NCBI GenBank assembly: GCA_048887165.1
Contig: JBHLJZ010000001.1
Location: forward strand, 1 to 64,000
Origin: SOKP01 sp048887165
GTDB lineage: Archaea; Asgardarchaeota; Lokiarchaeia; Sigyniarchaeales; SOKP01
DNA length: 64,000 nt
Direction of reading: 5' to 3'
The notes beneath the pieces are model-generated. The model was not told the DNA's origin and made no database searches. It saw nothing but the letters and a program-made list of their open reading frames with translations. This document shows, in pieces, positions 1 to 9,983 of the stretch. Positions within the stretch are counted from its first letter, which is position 1. Each line of letters starts with the position of its first letter. The translations under genes and the position numbers were made by a program.

Positions 1-21
1 ATTACAGAAAATGGTGATAAG

Positions 22-924
22 ATGGAAAAAAATCATGAAGATAGAATTTTAAAGGAAGAAAGAGAAAGACTTCGAGAGGAATTGGAGGAGATTCAAGAAG
101 GAGTGAAAGAACAATTAAAAGAAATCCAGGATGATATTGAAGAGAAAAATCAAGAATTAAAAGAAGAAAGGGATGAGATGAGAGAGGAATTAGAGCATGA
201 TCTAGAAGATTTAAGAATAGAAGAAGAAGATTTGAGACGAGAAATTGTTGAGATTGAGAAAGAATTGGAAAATTTGAATAATTTAAGGAAAGAACATCTG
301 GAGGATTTTCAAAGAAAAATGGATAAACATCGAGAAAAAGTATCAAAAGCAGTTGACAAATTTACAGATAAAGCTAAAAAGAAATTGGAAAAAGCAGAGA
401 GAAAAGCTGCTAAAAGAATTAATATTTCAGTAGATCCAGAGATGAGTGATGATTGGAAAGATTGGGCAGAAGATTTGGGTACATCTGTATCGGAATTAGT
501 AAGAAAATCGATGGAATTTGTAAAGGATAATGTTGGAGATCTTAAAAAACTAAATAAAATTGGCAAAGTCTTTGAACAAATGGGTGGAAACATAGAACTT
601 GCCATAAAAGAATCGGGTTTGGAAGATTTAGGAGAAAAAATCGAGACTGAGTTTGGCAAAAAGAAGGTTAAAGTAGTAATTGATACCAAATCTGAGAAAG
701 AGCGAATAAAGAAAAGAGTTAGCGGATTAATAAAGTTACTTCAATGTTTGCCAATTGAGAAATTAGCCCAAGCTTTGGAAAAATCTAATGAAGATGCAGA
801 AAACTTGGTATATGAATTGGTAGATGATGGTATTAAAGGTACTCTTGAGGAGGGTGTTTTTAAATTCACGAGTCCTTCAGAAGAAGTAATATCAAAACTT
901 AATAAGATAATTGATAAAATGTAA
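22..924 (+). CDS. Coiled-coil protein with RHH-like segment and C-terminal winged-helix-like domain
   Basis: I do not recognise a named family. Residues 1-130 are an almost unbroken Glu/Lys/Arg-rich coiled coil. Residues 132-167 (from RINISVDPEM) have the strand-helix-helix pattern of ribbon-helix-helix proteins. Residues 233-282 look like a small winged helix ending in a G-x-L/I-E-x-G-x-F-x-F wing, a pattern also seen in PCI and UFL1-type winged helices. The frame is open to the left edge, but a strong GGTGAT site (13-18) just before ATG 22 supports that start. The two MFS genes follow on the same strand after 48 nt. No catalytic motif, signal peptide or membrane segment is visible. A structural or adaptor role is inference only. 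Confidence 0.8.
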   Translation: MEKNHEDRILKEERERLREELEEIQEGVKEQLKEIQDDIEEKNQELKEERDEMREELEHDLEDLRIEEEDLRREIVEIEKELENLNNLRKEHLEDFQRKMDKHREKVSKAVDKFTDKAKKKLEKAERKAAKRINISVDPEMSDDWKDWAEDLGTSVSELVRKSMEFVKDNVGDLKKLNKIGKVFEQMGGNIELAIKESGLEDLGEKIETEFGKKKVKVVIDTKSEKERIKKRVSGLIKLLQCLPIEKLAQALEKSNEDAENLVYELVDDGIKGTLEEGVFKFTSPSEEVISKLNKIIDKM

Positions 925-972
925 CTTACAAAAGGAAATTAGGGAAAAATATAGGAGATTAGGGGATAAAAT

Positions 973-2253
973 ATGCAAGAAATTGCGAATAAAGATACAT
1001 TTAGGAGTTATTTCTTTTTTTGGTCGGGTCAACTGTTTTCTCTATTCGGTTCCACGGTGGTGTATTTTGCAATTACCTGGTGGATAACAATTGAGACGGG
1101 AAATCCAATATTTTTATCACTAGCATCATTTCTATATATCATTTCGCATGTTATTGTTTTACCTTTTGCAGGAGTTTTATCAGACCGCTTGAATAAGAAG
1201 CAACTGATTTTAATTGCTGATTCATCGCAGGTCGTTGCTACACTTGTTTTAATTATCTTATTTACTTTAAATTTAGCGAATCTTTATGCAGTGTTTATAA
1301 TAATTAGTATTCGTAGCATTTTCCAAGCAATTCATCTACCTACAGTCAATTCTATTACTCCAGCTATGGTTCCTAAAGATAAATTAACGCGTATAAACGG
1401 TGTTAATTATTTATTTACTGGTTTAGTTGAGATTACCGCGCCATTTGTTGGGGCAGCTCTATTACTAATACTTTCTGTAAGTGAAGTTTTATGGACAGAT
1501 TTAATTACTTTTGCGATAGCTTTAATTCCGTTACTGATTATTAGAATACCATCAGTAAATGACGTCAAAGAAAAAATAAAAAAATCTTTTAAAAAGGATT
1601 TTAGGATTGGTTTCAGGACATTAAGACTAATACCTGGATTACTTCTTATTCTAATACTCTCTATGTTTCAAAACTTATTGATACGTCCTATTACTACTTT
1701 AATGCCGTACTATGTTAATGTTGTTCATTCCGGTGGGGTACTAGATTTAGCAATTATTATGGGATGTATGCAAGGGAGCATGATTGTTGGAGCTGCTATT
1801 ACTTCAATTAAGAAAAAATGGACTCATCAAATGGGCATGTACTTTTTAGGGCTTATGATTATAAATGTTGGGTATATTTTATTTGCTTTTGTTCCAACAG
1901 GGTTAATATTAATGATTGGAATCTCTGCGGTGGTATTTGGGTTCTTTTTTCCCATTGTAAACTCCCTTTATCAAACAATGATCCAAACTACAGTGCCAAA
2001 AGACAAAATAGGGAGAATAACTTCCATTGATTTTGCGTTATCTATGGCAATTTCTCCCATTGGAACTTTAGGTTCAGGATTTTTGACTGAATTATTTGGA
2101 TTACCTAACTTAATTTTCTTTTGTGCTATTACTGCGATGATATTAACCTTGATTGTTTGGAATATTTTCGCAAGAAAAAAATTAGATTATCAGGATGAAA
2201 AATTCACTCAAGATATCAATAAAAGTATAGAGGAAAGCATATTGGAGGAGTAA
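973..2253 (+). CDS. MFS transporter, MFS_3/macrolide-efflux-like
   Basis: A 426-residue membrane protein with about 12 hydrophobic segments, the normal length for the major facilitator superfamily. The loop after TM2 carries SDRLNKKQL, the family A-motif (DRxxRK type). The N-terminal FFFWSGQLFSLFGS and the later GRITSIDFALSMAISPIGTL stretches match the MFS_3 (MefA/EntS-like) exporter group. It probably uses ion gradients to export small hydrophobic compounds; the substrate cannot be read from sequence. It lies 3 nt before a close paralogue, so the pair is surely one transcript and looks like a tandem duplication. Confidence 0.9.
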   Translation: MQEIANKDTFRSYFFFWSGQLFSLFGSTVVYFAITWWITIETGNPIFLSLASFLYIISHVIVLPFAGVLSDRLNKKQLILIADSSQVVATLVLIILFTLNLANLYAVFIIISIRSIFQAIHLPTVNSITPAMVPKDKLTRINGVNYLFTGLVEITAPFVGAALLLILSVSEVLWTDLITFAIALIPLLIIRIPSVNDVKEKIKKSFKKDFRIGFRTLRLIPGLLLILILSMFQNLLIRPITTLMPYYVNVVHSGGVLDLAIIMGCMQGSMIVGAAITSIKKKWTHQMGMYFLGLMIINVGYILFAFVPTGLILMIGISAVVFGFFFPIVNSLYQTMIQTTVPKDKIGRITSIDFALSMAISPIGTLGSGFLTELFGLPNLIFFCAITAMILTLIVWNIFARKKLDYQDEKFTQDINKSIEESILEE

Positions 2254-2256
2254 ATA

Positions 2257-3543
2257 ATGGAACAAATTGTAAATAAGGAAACATATAGAAGTTATATATA
2301 TTTTTGGACTGGCCAGTTGTTTTCTTTACTTGGTTCGATGGTCGTATTTTTTGTAATAACGTGGTGGATCGCGGATGTATATGTTAGTGAAGTATTACTT
2401 GCTATTGCTTCATTTTTATACATACTTATGATGACACTTTGTATGCCGATTGCTGGCGTTCTTGCTGACAGGATTAATCGTAAGCAATTGATTGTAATTG
2501 TAGATTCATTACAGGCTTTTTCCACGTTTTTACTAATAATGTTATTTCAATTTGGGATTGCCAATATATGGATTGTCTTAGTGTTTATTAGTATTCGAAG
2601 TGTTTTTCAAGCATTCCATGTACCGACGGTAAATGCGATTATTCCTACCATGGTACCCAAAAATAAATTAACAAGGATTAATGGGATTAATTTTTTATTT
2701 ACTGGGGTTGTTCAACTTTTTGCACCATTTATAGGAGCACTGTTGTTAATTTTTGTCTCAGTTTATATGATTCTTTGGGTAGATGTTATTACATTTTTCA
2801 TTGCCTTAATACCATTATTGTTAATATCGATTCCTTCGGTTAATCATGTAAATCACGTTGAGGAAGAAGCAGAAAAGAGTTCTTTTATAAAAGAATTTAA
2901 GCTAGGGATTAAAACATTAAAATTTATACCAGGTTTAATAACAATGTTAATCCTAACAATGATACTTAACTTTATGGTAAGACCCTTAGATACCCTTATG
3001 CCGTTATTCATAAAGGTGACTCATAGAGGAGGAGCAAGCCTTTTGGCACTTGCAGAAATGGTATTCACAGGTGGAATGATTGCTGGAGCTATAGTCACCT
3101 CTGTTAAAAAGAGTTGGAAAAGAAAAATCAGAGCTATTTTTATAAGTCTGGTAGGAGCTATGATTGGCTATATGATATTAGCCTTAGCTCCATCAGGTTC
3201 ATATCTGATTCTTGCTATAGGGGGAGTGGTTCTAGGATTTAATTTACCAATAATAAACTCAATTTATCAAACATTTTTACAAACTACGGTACCACCTGAT
3301 AAATTAGGGAGAGTTACTTCAATTGATCATACATTCTCTATGGCAATATCACCTATTGGGTCACTGATTTCAGGACCTTTAGCAGTGATAATAGGCATTC
3401 CTTCTTTATTTTTCTTTTGTGCTTTAATCAGTTTAATAAGTACAGTAGCATTCTGGAGTTTTACAGGGATTAGAAAGATAGATATTGATAGTAAAACTGA
3501 ACTCGAAAAAATTAACGGTCAAATTGAGAGTATTGTAATTTAA
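2257..3543 (+). CDS. MFS transporter, MFS_3-like, tandem paralogue
   Basis: A 428-residue, roughly 12-TM MFS protein clearly paralogous to the gene ending 3 nt upstream. Both start MxQIxNKxTxRSY and share the A-motif (ADRINRKQL here), the SIRSxFQAxHxPTVNxI loop and the GRVTSIDxxxSMAISPIGSL stretch near TM10. The second copy has a slightly longer central loop (about residues 190-205). ATG 2257 lies just after GGAGG at the end of the first gene, which supports translational coupling. Two complete copies side by side may act as a heterodimer or as separate exporters; that is inference. A T-rich run (3545-3557) follows the stop codon. Confidence 0.9.
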   Translation: MEQIVNKETYRSYIYFWTGQLFSLLGSMVVFFVITWWIADVYVSEVLLAIASFLYILMMTLCMPIAGVLADRINRKQLIVIVDSLQAFSTFLLIMLFQFGIANIWIVLVFISIRSVFQAFHVPTVNAIIPTMVPKNKLTRINGINFLFTGVVQLFAPFIGALLLIFVSVYMILWVDVITFFIALIPLLLISIPSVNHVNHVEEEAEKSSFIKEFKLGIKTLKFIPGLITMLILTMILNFMVRPLDTLMPLFIKVTHRGGASLLALAEMVFTGGMIAGAIVTSVKKSWKRKIRAIFISLVGAMIGYMILALAPSGSYLILAIGGVVLGFNLPIINSIYQTFLQTTVPPDKLGRVTSIDHTFSMAISPIGSLISGPLAVIIGIPSLFFFCALISLISTVAFWSFTGIRKIDIDSKTELEKINGQIESIVI

Positions 3544-3544
3544 T

Positions 3545-3557
3545 TTTTTCTTTTTTT
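3545..3557 (+). terminator. T-tract between convergent genes
   Basis: A TTTTTTCTTTTTTT run directly after the second MFS stop codon, in the 34-nt gap before the convergent TrmB-like gene. Archaeal RNA polymerase terminates at oligo-T, so this is a plausible terminator for the plus-strand transcript. No stem-loop is needed or seen. Confidence 0.5.
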
Positions 3558-3577
3558 AAAAATTGAAATTAAAAGTT

Positions 3578-5539
3578 TTAGAGATTTAATTTCTTTTTCC
3601 AGAAATTTAACTTTTTAAGAATGTCACTTGCTTCAAATGAAGATAATATTTTGGGTATTGTTTTAAGCGTAGCTATACCTACACTTATTTGATTTAATAC
3701 ACTGGAATAACCTCTCTCTTCAACATAATCATTTCTAAAACGTTCTAAATCAGAAGCTAGTTCAATGCCTGATTTTTTATTAATGTTATTGCGAATCGCA
3801 TCATATTGTTGAGACAATGAACTTTTTTCTTCAGGTGGAATTTCTATGGAAGGCTGGACAGAAGCTTGTTGTTTGGTTGGAATATGTGGTTTTTGTTCAA
3901 GAGGTTCGATTCTTGAGTCATCTTGTGATATAACCGTTGGTTTCACATAAGTCGTAGGTTGCTGAACAGTACTTCGTTTTATATAACTAGGTTCCTTTTT
4001 TATTTCTTTTGGTGTTTTAACCCGTTTTTCTAAGGTTTTTGGAGCTATTGATTCAATAAGAGCTTCTAATCCTGCGATCTTTTTACTTTGTATCCATACA
4101 TCTTCTAAAACAGCAGCAAATAATTTAACATGTTCTTCTAATATTGAACCCATACCCGCAATTTCAATTTCTCCAGTATCACTTTTGGATACAACGCAGA
4201 CAACTACCTCTTCGAAATCTCTATTTATTGACCATAAATTTTCTCTGGGATAATGTCGAATATCAAAATTAGGGTGTTGATTAATTTGTGCGAGCATTCC
4301 CTGATGACTAGGGTTATTCCAATCAAAGTTTGTTGAAATTCTAACATTAATATGTTTTTTAACATTTGAAAGAGAAACTAAGTCTATATCTTCTATTCTA
4401 GGTGCTATAATATGGATCCTCATTTTTACACGAGTTACCGCTTCATTGATTTGAGCTCTTACGCCCTCTACACTTCTTACAAACCAAACATCCTTAAAGG
4501 TTAGCATAGATGCTGTTTTAGATCTTTCCCAGAATTCAGTCATAGTTTCTTCAGATAAATCTAGCTGGTCAATAATGTTTTTCATTATATCTTTCTCAAG
4601 TGTATCATATATTTCTCTCTGGAATAAATCCTTTAACTCATCTATACCAGTTTCAACATCTTTATATACAGTTGAGATCCGACTATCTAGATCCTCTAAT
4701 GTTTCTTTCAATCTCGTTTGTATGTCTGTTAACGTTGCTCCTAAATCAACACTCATTTCGCCAGCTGCATCTGATATAGTCCCCAACTGTTCTGTTACTT
4801 GATCTAAGGTATTTTGAATTGTTTTTACAAACTTTTCCTTGAAATAATCAGTGAGATCATGGAATTGCTCGGAGATTATTTTTCCTACGATTTTTTCAGC
4901 CATACTTTTTAGTGCCCCAATTCTAAACTGTTTCTCGAATGATTCAGATATTTCTAACTTAATTTTTTCTAACCGATTTTCGACAACACTAAATTCCTTT
5001 ACAATCTCTTCAGGTACAATCTCTCTAAGATTAATAATAAATGCTCTTATCTCTTGAAATTTCTTTACATTCTCGAGTTCATTTTCAACTCTTTCAAATT
5101 GTGATTTAATTTGATTAGGTAAATTTGTCTTCATCATCTGAATATATTCTCGATATTCACCGAGTTTTCCAAGTTTAGCTGATTGTTCTTCTATTTCTTT
5201 AAACTTTAATTGTAGCGTTTCAGGCGTGCTTTGGCGAATTTGCTTTACGATTTCTTTAAATCTAGTAATTTGATTCAACAATGCTGTATAAGGTGGTAAC
5301 GCAACATAAAAAGGAGTTTTTCCTGGTACTTCCCTAACAAGTCCTTTTTCAAGTAAATTTTTTGCAATTTCAGTGGCTCTCTCATCAGATACGTTAATTA
5401 AAAGAGCGATTTCACCAATCATTACCGGACCTCTCCCTGTAAGATGAAAATATGTATCAATTTCATCGTAAGAAAGACCAATAAGTTCTAACACTTGTTT
5501 GGTTGACTTAAAGAGATCCTTTTTATTTGTAGGTTCCAA
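3578..5539 (-). CDS. TrmB-like HTH protein with long coiled coil
   Basis: 653 residues. The N-terminal 80 or so form a winged helix of TrmB type (GLSYDEIDTYFHLTGRGPVMIGEIA ending in a GLVREVPGKTPFY wing). Residues about 85-330 are a long coiled coil, far longer than in classic TrmB regulators. Residues about 345-490 resemble the PLD-like effector domain of TrmB (MRIHIIAPRI, then DFEEVVVCVVSKSDTG). A Pro/Gln-rich linker and a helical C-terminus follow. It is the last gene of a four-gene operon (9815 to 3578, gaps of 15-18 nt) with two surface proteins and a longin-like protein. The family usually binds DNA and senses ligands, but here the long coil and the operon suggest a scaffold or signalling role. 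Confidence 0.8.
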   Translation of the reverse strand: MEPTNKKDLFKSTKQVLELIGLSYDEIDTYFHLTGRGPVMIGEIALLINVSDERATEIAKNLLEKGLVREVPGKTPFYVALPPYTALLNQITRFKEIVKQIRQSTPETLQLKFKEIEEQSAKLGKLGEYREYIQMMKTNLPNQIKSQFERVENELENVKKFQEIRAFIINLREIVPEEIVKEFSVVENRLEKIKLEISESFEKQFRIGALKSMAEKIVGKIISEQFHDLTDYFKEKFVKTIQNTLDQVTEQLGTISDAAGEMSVDLGATLTDIQTRLKETLEDLDSRISTVYKDVETGIDELKDLFQREIYDTLEKDIMKNIIDQLDLSEETMTEFWERSKTASMLTFKDVWFVRSVEGVRAQINEAVTRVKMRIHIIAPRIEDIDLVSLSNVKKHINVRISTNFDWNNPSHQGMLAQINQHPNFDIRHYPRENLWSINRDFEEVVVCVVSKSDTGEIEIAGMGSILEEHVKLFAAVLEDVWIQSKKIAGLEALIESIAPKTLEKRVKTPKEIKKEPSYIKRSTVQQPTTYVKPTVISQDDSRIEPLEQKPHIPTKQQASVQPSIEIPPEEKSSLSQQYDAIRNNINKKSGIELASDLERFRNDYVEERGYSSVLNQISVGIATLKTIPKILSSFEASDILKKLNFWKKKLNL

Positions 5540-5557
5540 TTATTTCACCTTTTATTA

Positions 5558-6685
5558 TTACTTTTTATATACCTGCTCTAATAATTCTAAATGCTTAATC
5601 GCGGTATTCTTTCTTAGTCTTTTTTCAGATACATCTTTCCTGATGTTTTCAATTAAATATTCTGGATAAAAAGTATATGCTACTGGATCAGTAAGTAAAA
5701 ATACCCATTCCATATTGGCATTATCTTTAATTAAAGCGAGTATTTTGTCATCTTCAAGTGATTTTAAAAATGCTCTAATCTCTTCAAAACTCTCTCCTGG
5801 ACCTTTTGGTATTTTATTTATAGGATAAGCTCTTTCCCTAAAAAGCGTTATAAAATCGTATTTATCGGGGTTTATCATATTTAAAGCTACTTTCAAGTTG
5901 TCTTCAAAATTAGGCTCATAATCACTAAAAAATCTTGATACTTCTTCCATATATTTCTTTGCTAACTCGGGAGTAGGAAGGTTCTTTTTTGCATTTTCTA
6001 TTAAATTTTCTGCTGGAATCCGCATAATAGTAAAATCGGAGAGTAAAAATAAAGTAATATCTGAATCTCCTTCAATCCAATCCTGTTTGATTATATCGGT
6101 TTTTACAAACGGGTCTAATGCGATTTCAAGATTCGTTATAAATCTTCCTGTCTTCTCTTCTATAAGACTTCGAAGATCCCCTCTCGAATAAGCTCTTTCT
6201 TGTAACATTTCTAAAATAGTCCTTAATCTCTCACTACTGAAAATTTGAGCCATTCTTTGTTCCTTAGAAAGATTCTTTAAGCGTTCTAATAATAATAATG
6301 CATCTTTCATATACCCTATTAATTTTTTTCGTATTTCATAGCTCTCACCAACATTATCGGTCATCTTTTGTATATATTGCAAAATTTTTTTGTTTATTTC
6401 AGAGATAACCGCTTCACCAAACATTTCAGGATCTTCACCAAGTTCTAACATTAAATTTATCATTAATGGTGTTGTAGATTCCATACCAGTGAAATAGCTA
6501 GATACATTTGATTTTGCTTTTTCTAATCTCACTACTACATTCCCTGCCTCTCCAGCACCAGTAATATGAGCATAAAATATTCTCATCATATCATCTAAAT
6601 CTACTGTTAGATTTTCAGGATAACTGTGATATACTACTAATCCTTGATCCTCAGTCCATTTTGTAATAATAAAACCTTTAGCCAT
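5558..6685 (-). CDS. Longin-like N-terminal domain plus two winged-helix-like domains, function unknown
   Basis: 375 residues, no hydrophobic segments. Residues 1-105 (from MAKGFIITKW, with YFTGM and a helix ending INKKILQYI) have an alternating strand/helix layout like small longin/roadblock-type domains. They resemble the N-terminus of the protein at 11712-12932. Residues about 150-235 look like one winged helix (LRTILEMLQERAYSRGDL, then SDITLFLLSDF), and about 295-350 like a second, each ending in a similar hydrophobic strand and a Pro-x-x-x-hydrophobic-Glu helix. It sits 15 nt after a surface-protein gene and 18 nt before the TrmB-like gene. I infer a cytosolic partner of that operon and cannot assign a reaction. 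Confidence 0.75.
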   Translation of the reverse strand: MAKGFIITKWTEDQGLVVYHSYPENLTVDLDDMMRIFYAHITGAGEAGNVVVRLEKAKSNVSSYFTGMESTTPLMINLMLELGEDPEMFGEAVISEINKKILQYIQKMTDNVGESYEIRKKLIGYMKDALLLLERLKNLSKEQRMAQIFSSERLRTILEMLQERAYSRGDLRSLIEEKTGRFITNLEIALDPFVKTDIIKQDWIEGDSDITLFLLSDFTIMRIPAENLIENAKKNLPTPELAKKYMEEVSRFFSDYEPNFEDNLKVALNMINPDKYDFITLFRERAYPINKIPKGPGESFEEIRAFLKSLEDDKILALIKDNANMEWVFLLTDPVAYTFYPEYLIENIRKDVSEKRLRKNTAIKHLELLEQVYKK

Positions 6686-6700
6686 TTTAATTCATTCCTC

Positions 6701-8242
6701 TTAACTTTCTTTAAACTTAATTTGTTTTTCTTGCTCTAAATTTAAAAATTGTTTTTGAAGGGAAATATTATTTTTAATTATTAAATCACGATTATTAAGC
6801 TCAATAATTTTAAGTCTTTTACCCTTTTTGATCTTTTTATTTAACTTTCTTACTCTTCGAACCATCTTAGGGTATTTAAAGTGAACTTGATATAGAACAA
6901 AACCAATAATTAAAGCCACTATTCCAGCGGACAAACCTATAATAAGAGGGAATATATTTACTCCTGGTTGTATTATCTCATAAGAAATATAAAGATACAC
7001 ATCATCGATGGAAATTGTTATATTATTATCTAAACCAAAATCATTTGCTATAAAAATTTGAATTGAAAGGCTAATATTAACATCTTTTAAAATTAGGGAT
7101 GTGATATCAAATCCACCTGTTTTAGCTGCCTCAAAAGTCAGATTGGCAGAAGTTAATAGAATATTTTCTTTATGTGGATTATTATTAATTAAGATTCTCA
7201 TTTCTGAAAAAGGTGATAAATTAGAAGGCCAAACTTGATCGATTTTATAACTAAATCTTAAATTAGCATCAGTAATTTGAATATTCTCACCACTTATTAT
7301 ATCACCAACTTGATTCCAAGATACCGAACTAAATTTATCAACAATTCTTTCATATGTAAAGGTTAAATTGCATTCATTAACAAATAATGAACTATAGGTA
7401 TCAGTATCAGTTCCAGAATAATTATCTTCAGAATAAATATCAATTCCAATAGTGATAGTAAAATTCGCATGATCTGGGTCTTTTTCAAACGCAGAATTTA
7501 ATGCATCAATAATAACTTTATCATCGAAAGCATTAATTAAATGGTCTGAAATTGATAAATTCGCAGGAGTATTTTGTCCTAGAATCTCTGTTTTATAGAG
7601 TGCTACAGGATAAGAATTAGAATAATTAATATCTGATATTAGCACATAGAATGTAACGAAATCACCTATAGCATAATATTCAACGACACCATCATCATTA
7701 CCAGCATCTACATTTGATAAAACTGTAGCATTGAAGATAGCTTCAAGAGACACGGAAGTGATATTATATTGGGACATATCAACAGGCATACTCACATTTT
7801 TTCTAAAATGAACACTTGGAAATTGATTCGGATCCTCTGACCAGATATGAGATACATAACATCCATCTATGTTTATTTCGCTAGTGTCAGGAAATAAATA
7901 TCCTCCATTATTAAATTTTTTCCATCCTTGAGAAGTTGATGAATTAGGTGTACCTTGAATATCATTGAAAGTTTTAATATCCCCTACTATTTTATAATTT
8001 GCTTGTCCTCCGCTAATATTAGCGTCTACAGTTGAATTATCACCTTGATCTCCTTTACTATAGAACCAATTTGCTGAAGTAGAAAAATCATTATTGGTTA
8101 TCCAATTTATCGGTCCAATTTCTTCGTTTGATAAATTAATCTCTTCTTTAAAACTGTTATTTTGTAAATTGAATGAATAAATCTGGAAAATTATTAGTGA
8201 AATAATAACCCCTATTATAAGGTATTTATATATATTTTTCAC
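6701..8242 (-). CDS. Membrane-anchored surface protein, paralogue B
   Basis: 513 residues. A hydrophobic N-terminal segment (about 7-23) serves as signal or anchor. A large beta-rich exterior domain follows, with many N-x-S/T sites, and one C-terminal membrane helix (about 427-450, PLIIGLSAGIVALIIGFVLY). The tail is short and very basic, with KMVRRVRKLNKKIKKGKRLK inside the cell. It is a clear paralogue of the gene just upstream in the operon: both share a PNSSTSxGWxxxxNGxxLFPD motif, VHxxKNVSMPVDMS, the GENxQI motif and the basic tail. The layout is type I-like and receptor-like. No enzymatic motif is seen; the fold is probably carbohydrate-binding or jelly-roll, which is inference. Confidence 0.85.
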   Translation of the reverse strand: MKNIYKYLIIGVIISLIIFQIYSFNLQNNSFKEEINLSNEEIGPINWITNNDFSTSANWFYSKGDQGDNSTVDANISGGQANYKIVGDIKTFNDIQGTPNSSTSQGWKKFNNGGYLFPDTSEINIDGCYVSHIWSEDPNQFPSVHFRKNVSMPVDMSQYNITSVSLEAIFNATVLSNVDAGNDDGVVEYYAIGDFVTFYVLISDINYSNSYPVALYKTEILGQNTPANLSISDHLINAFDDKVIIDALNSAFEKDPDHANFTITIGIDIYSEDNYSGTDTDTYSSLFVNECNLTFTYERIVDKFSSVSWNQVGDIISGENIQITDANLRFSYKIDQVWPSNLSPFSEMRILINNNPHKENILLTSANLTFEAAKTGGFDITSLILKDVNISLSIQIFIANDFGLDNNITISIDDVYLYISYEIIQPGVNIFPLIIGLSAGIVALIIGFVLYQVHFKYPKMVRRVRKLNKKIKKGKRLKIIELNNRDLIIKNNISLQKQFLNLEQEKQIKFKES

Positions 8243-8258
8243 TCTTTATACCTCGCAT

Positions 8259-9815
8259 TTATTTTTCAATTGTATTAGATTGTATCATTTTTGATTTGCT
8301 TTCTACTATCCCTAATTTATTGGTTGTTAGCTCTAATATGGAATTTATTAAATCCATCCTTTTATTTAACATTATAGACTTTACTTTTTTCCCTTTTTCA
8401 ACTTTATTTCTTAACTTTCTGATTTTCCTAACTAAGGGTGGATATTGTAATACTTTAAAATATACAACCATAAAGGAAATTATGGCTACTATTCCTCCTA
8501 ATAAGCCATAAATTACAAATGATAAATCTTCTCCTATTGTGATGAGTTCTATATATAAATAAACATCATCAAAGGAGATATTATATGTTTCATTTAATTC
8601 GAAACTATCCTTAATAAACAACTCAAAAGACATAGAAACATTAACTTCCTTTTCTATGAAATTAGTTATATCATATCCAACCAAACTAGCATTTTGATAC
8701 TCAGTCGTAAAAGAATTCAACCTTACGGTCCCTTCATCATAAATTTTATCATTTATAGAAAATCTTAATTCTGAGAGAGGAGCAAAAGTAGGCCATAATT
8801 TATCGATTTTGTATTTGAAATTAAGATTTGCACTCCTAATTTGAACATTTTCACCACTAATCCCTTCAACTTCTTGATTCCAAGAAATTTTGGTAAATAG
8901 ATCAATTTTTTTCTCATAAGTAAAATTCAAATCACATGTTTTTATTATTAAAGCATTCCACGTATCGTGATCTCCAGATCCATCGTTATCTTCACAATAT
9001 ATGTCCATTCCTAAGGTAATTGTAAAATTATAGCCATCAGTTTCTAAGATAGAGGATAAAGCAGCTATAAGATCTTGATCATTTACGTAATTTAAATCCC
9101 TATCTGTGATATTCAAAATAGCAGGATAAGATGGTGGGTTATATTGACCTAAGTATTCTGATTTAAATTCTCCAACTCTAAAAGAATAACTATTATTTAA
9201 GTCAGAGAGCTCAACATAATAAGTAACATCATCTCCAATATCAAATTGATCGGGATCAGCTGGAAAAACATAACTATCATTAGGTGTGTCAACGTTATCG
9301 CTAACACTAGCATTGAAAATAACACTTATGGATGCAGACGTGATTTTATAGTCTGACATATCTACAGGCATTGATACATTCTTTTTCCAATGGACGCTTG
9401 GATAATTTCTAACTTGACCACCAGCTGCATTTTCATTTAAATAATGATAAACAAAGCAGCCAGAGTCATTTACAACGGCAACATCTGGAAATAGGAAATC
9501 ACCATTTCTAACTTGTTCCCATCCTAATGAAGTTGATGAGTTTGGTCGTCCAGAAACCCCATTAAATGTTTTTATCTCGCCTAAAACTAGAAAATTAGCT
9601 TGATCTGATCCTATGTTAGCATCAATATCGGAAAAATCACCCTCTTCAAGAATAAACCATGGTGATTGAATTGAAGAATTAAATGAAGGATTTTCAAGCC
9701 ATTGAAATTGTTCTGGTTGTTCGGGTAACAAAAGAAATACCATAATTGGCACAACACCTGATATCAAAAGAAGCCCAATTAGTATTATTTTTTTACTTGC
9801 CAAGTTTTCTCCCAA
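8259..9815 (-). CDS. Membrane-anchored surface protein, paralogue A
   Basis: 518 residues and first gene of the four-gene minus-strand operon. It has an N-terminal hydrophobic segment (about 9-28), a long beta-rich ectodomain (about 30-435) full of N-glycosylation sequons and Asp/Asn-rich loops (such as DIYCEDNDGSGDHDTW) that could bind calcium, then one membrane helix (about 437-460) and a basic cytoplasmic tail (RKIRKLRNKVEKGKKVK). It matches the next gene along its whole length, so the pair arose by duplication. The basic juxtamembrane tail may contact lipid headgroups or the two cytosolic proteins encoded downstream; that is inference from gene order. Confidence 0.85.
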   Translation of the reverse strand: MGENLASKKIILIGLLLISGVVPIMVFLLLPEQPEQFQWLENPSFNSSIQSPWFILEEGDFSDIDANIGSDQANFLVLGEIKTFNGVSGRPNSSTSLGWEQVRNGDFLFPDVAVVNDSGCFVYHYLNENAAGGQVRNYPSVHWKKNVSMPVDMSDYKITSASISVIFNASVSDNVDTPNDSYVFPADPDQFDIGDDVTYYVELSDLNNSYSFRVGEFKSEYLGQYNPPSYPAILNITDRDLNYVNDQDLIAALSSILETDGYNFTITLGMDIYCEDNDGSGDHDTWNALIIKTCDLNFTYEKKIDLFTKISWNQEVEGISGENVQIRSANLNFKYKIDKLWPTFAPLSELRFSINDKIYDEGTVRLNSFTTEYQNASLVGYDITNFIEKEVNVSMSFELFIKDSFELNETYNISFDDVYLYIELITIGEDLSFVIYGLLGGIVAIISFMVVYFKVLQYPPLVRKIRKLRNKVEKGKKVKSIMLNKRMDLINSILELTTNKLGIVESKSKMIQSNTIEK

Positions 9816-9983
9816 TTTTCAGCTAATTTTGTATTGATAGTTTATAATTAAGTAATTATCAAAATTTATAACACAAATATAAATCTATAGTAAAACTATG
9901 ATTTTATAAACTTTTTTTATAATTATTGAGAAAGTTTCTATTTAAAATTCTAAAATATTGAAGTGATATTCTACAAGTAGTTA

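Noticed and set aside
2..346. 114-residue minus-strand frame rich in Leu, Phe and Ser
   Set aside because: It is the shadow of the Glu/Lys-rich coiled-coil gene on the plus strand.
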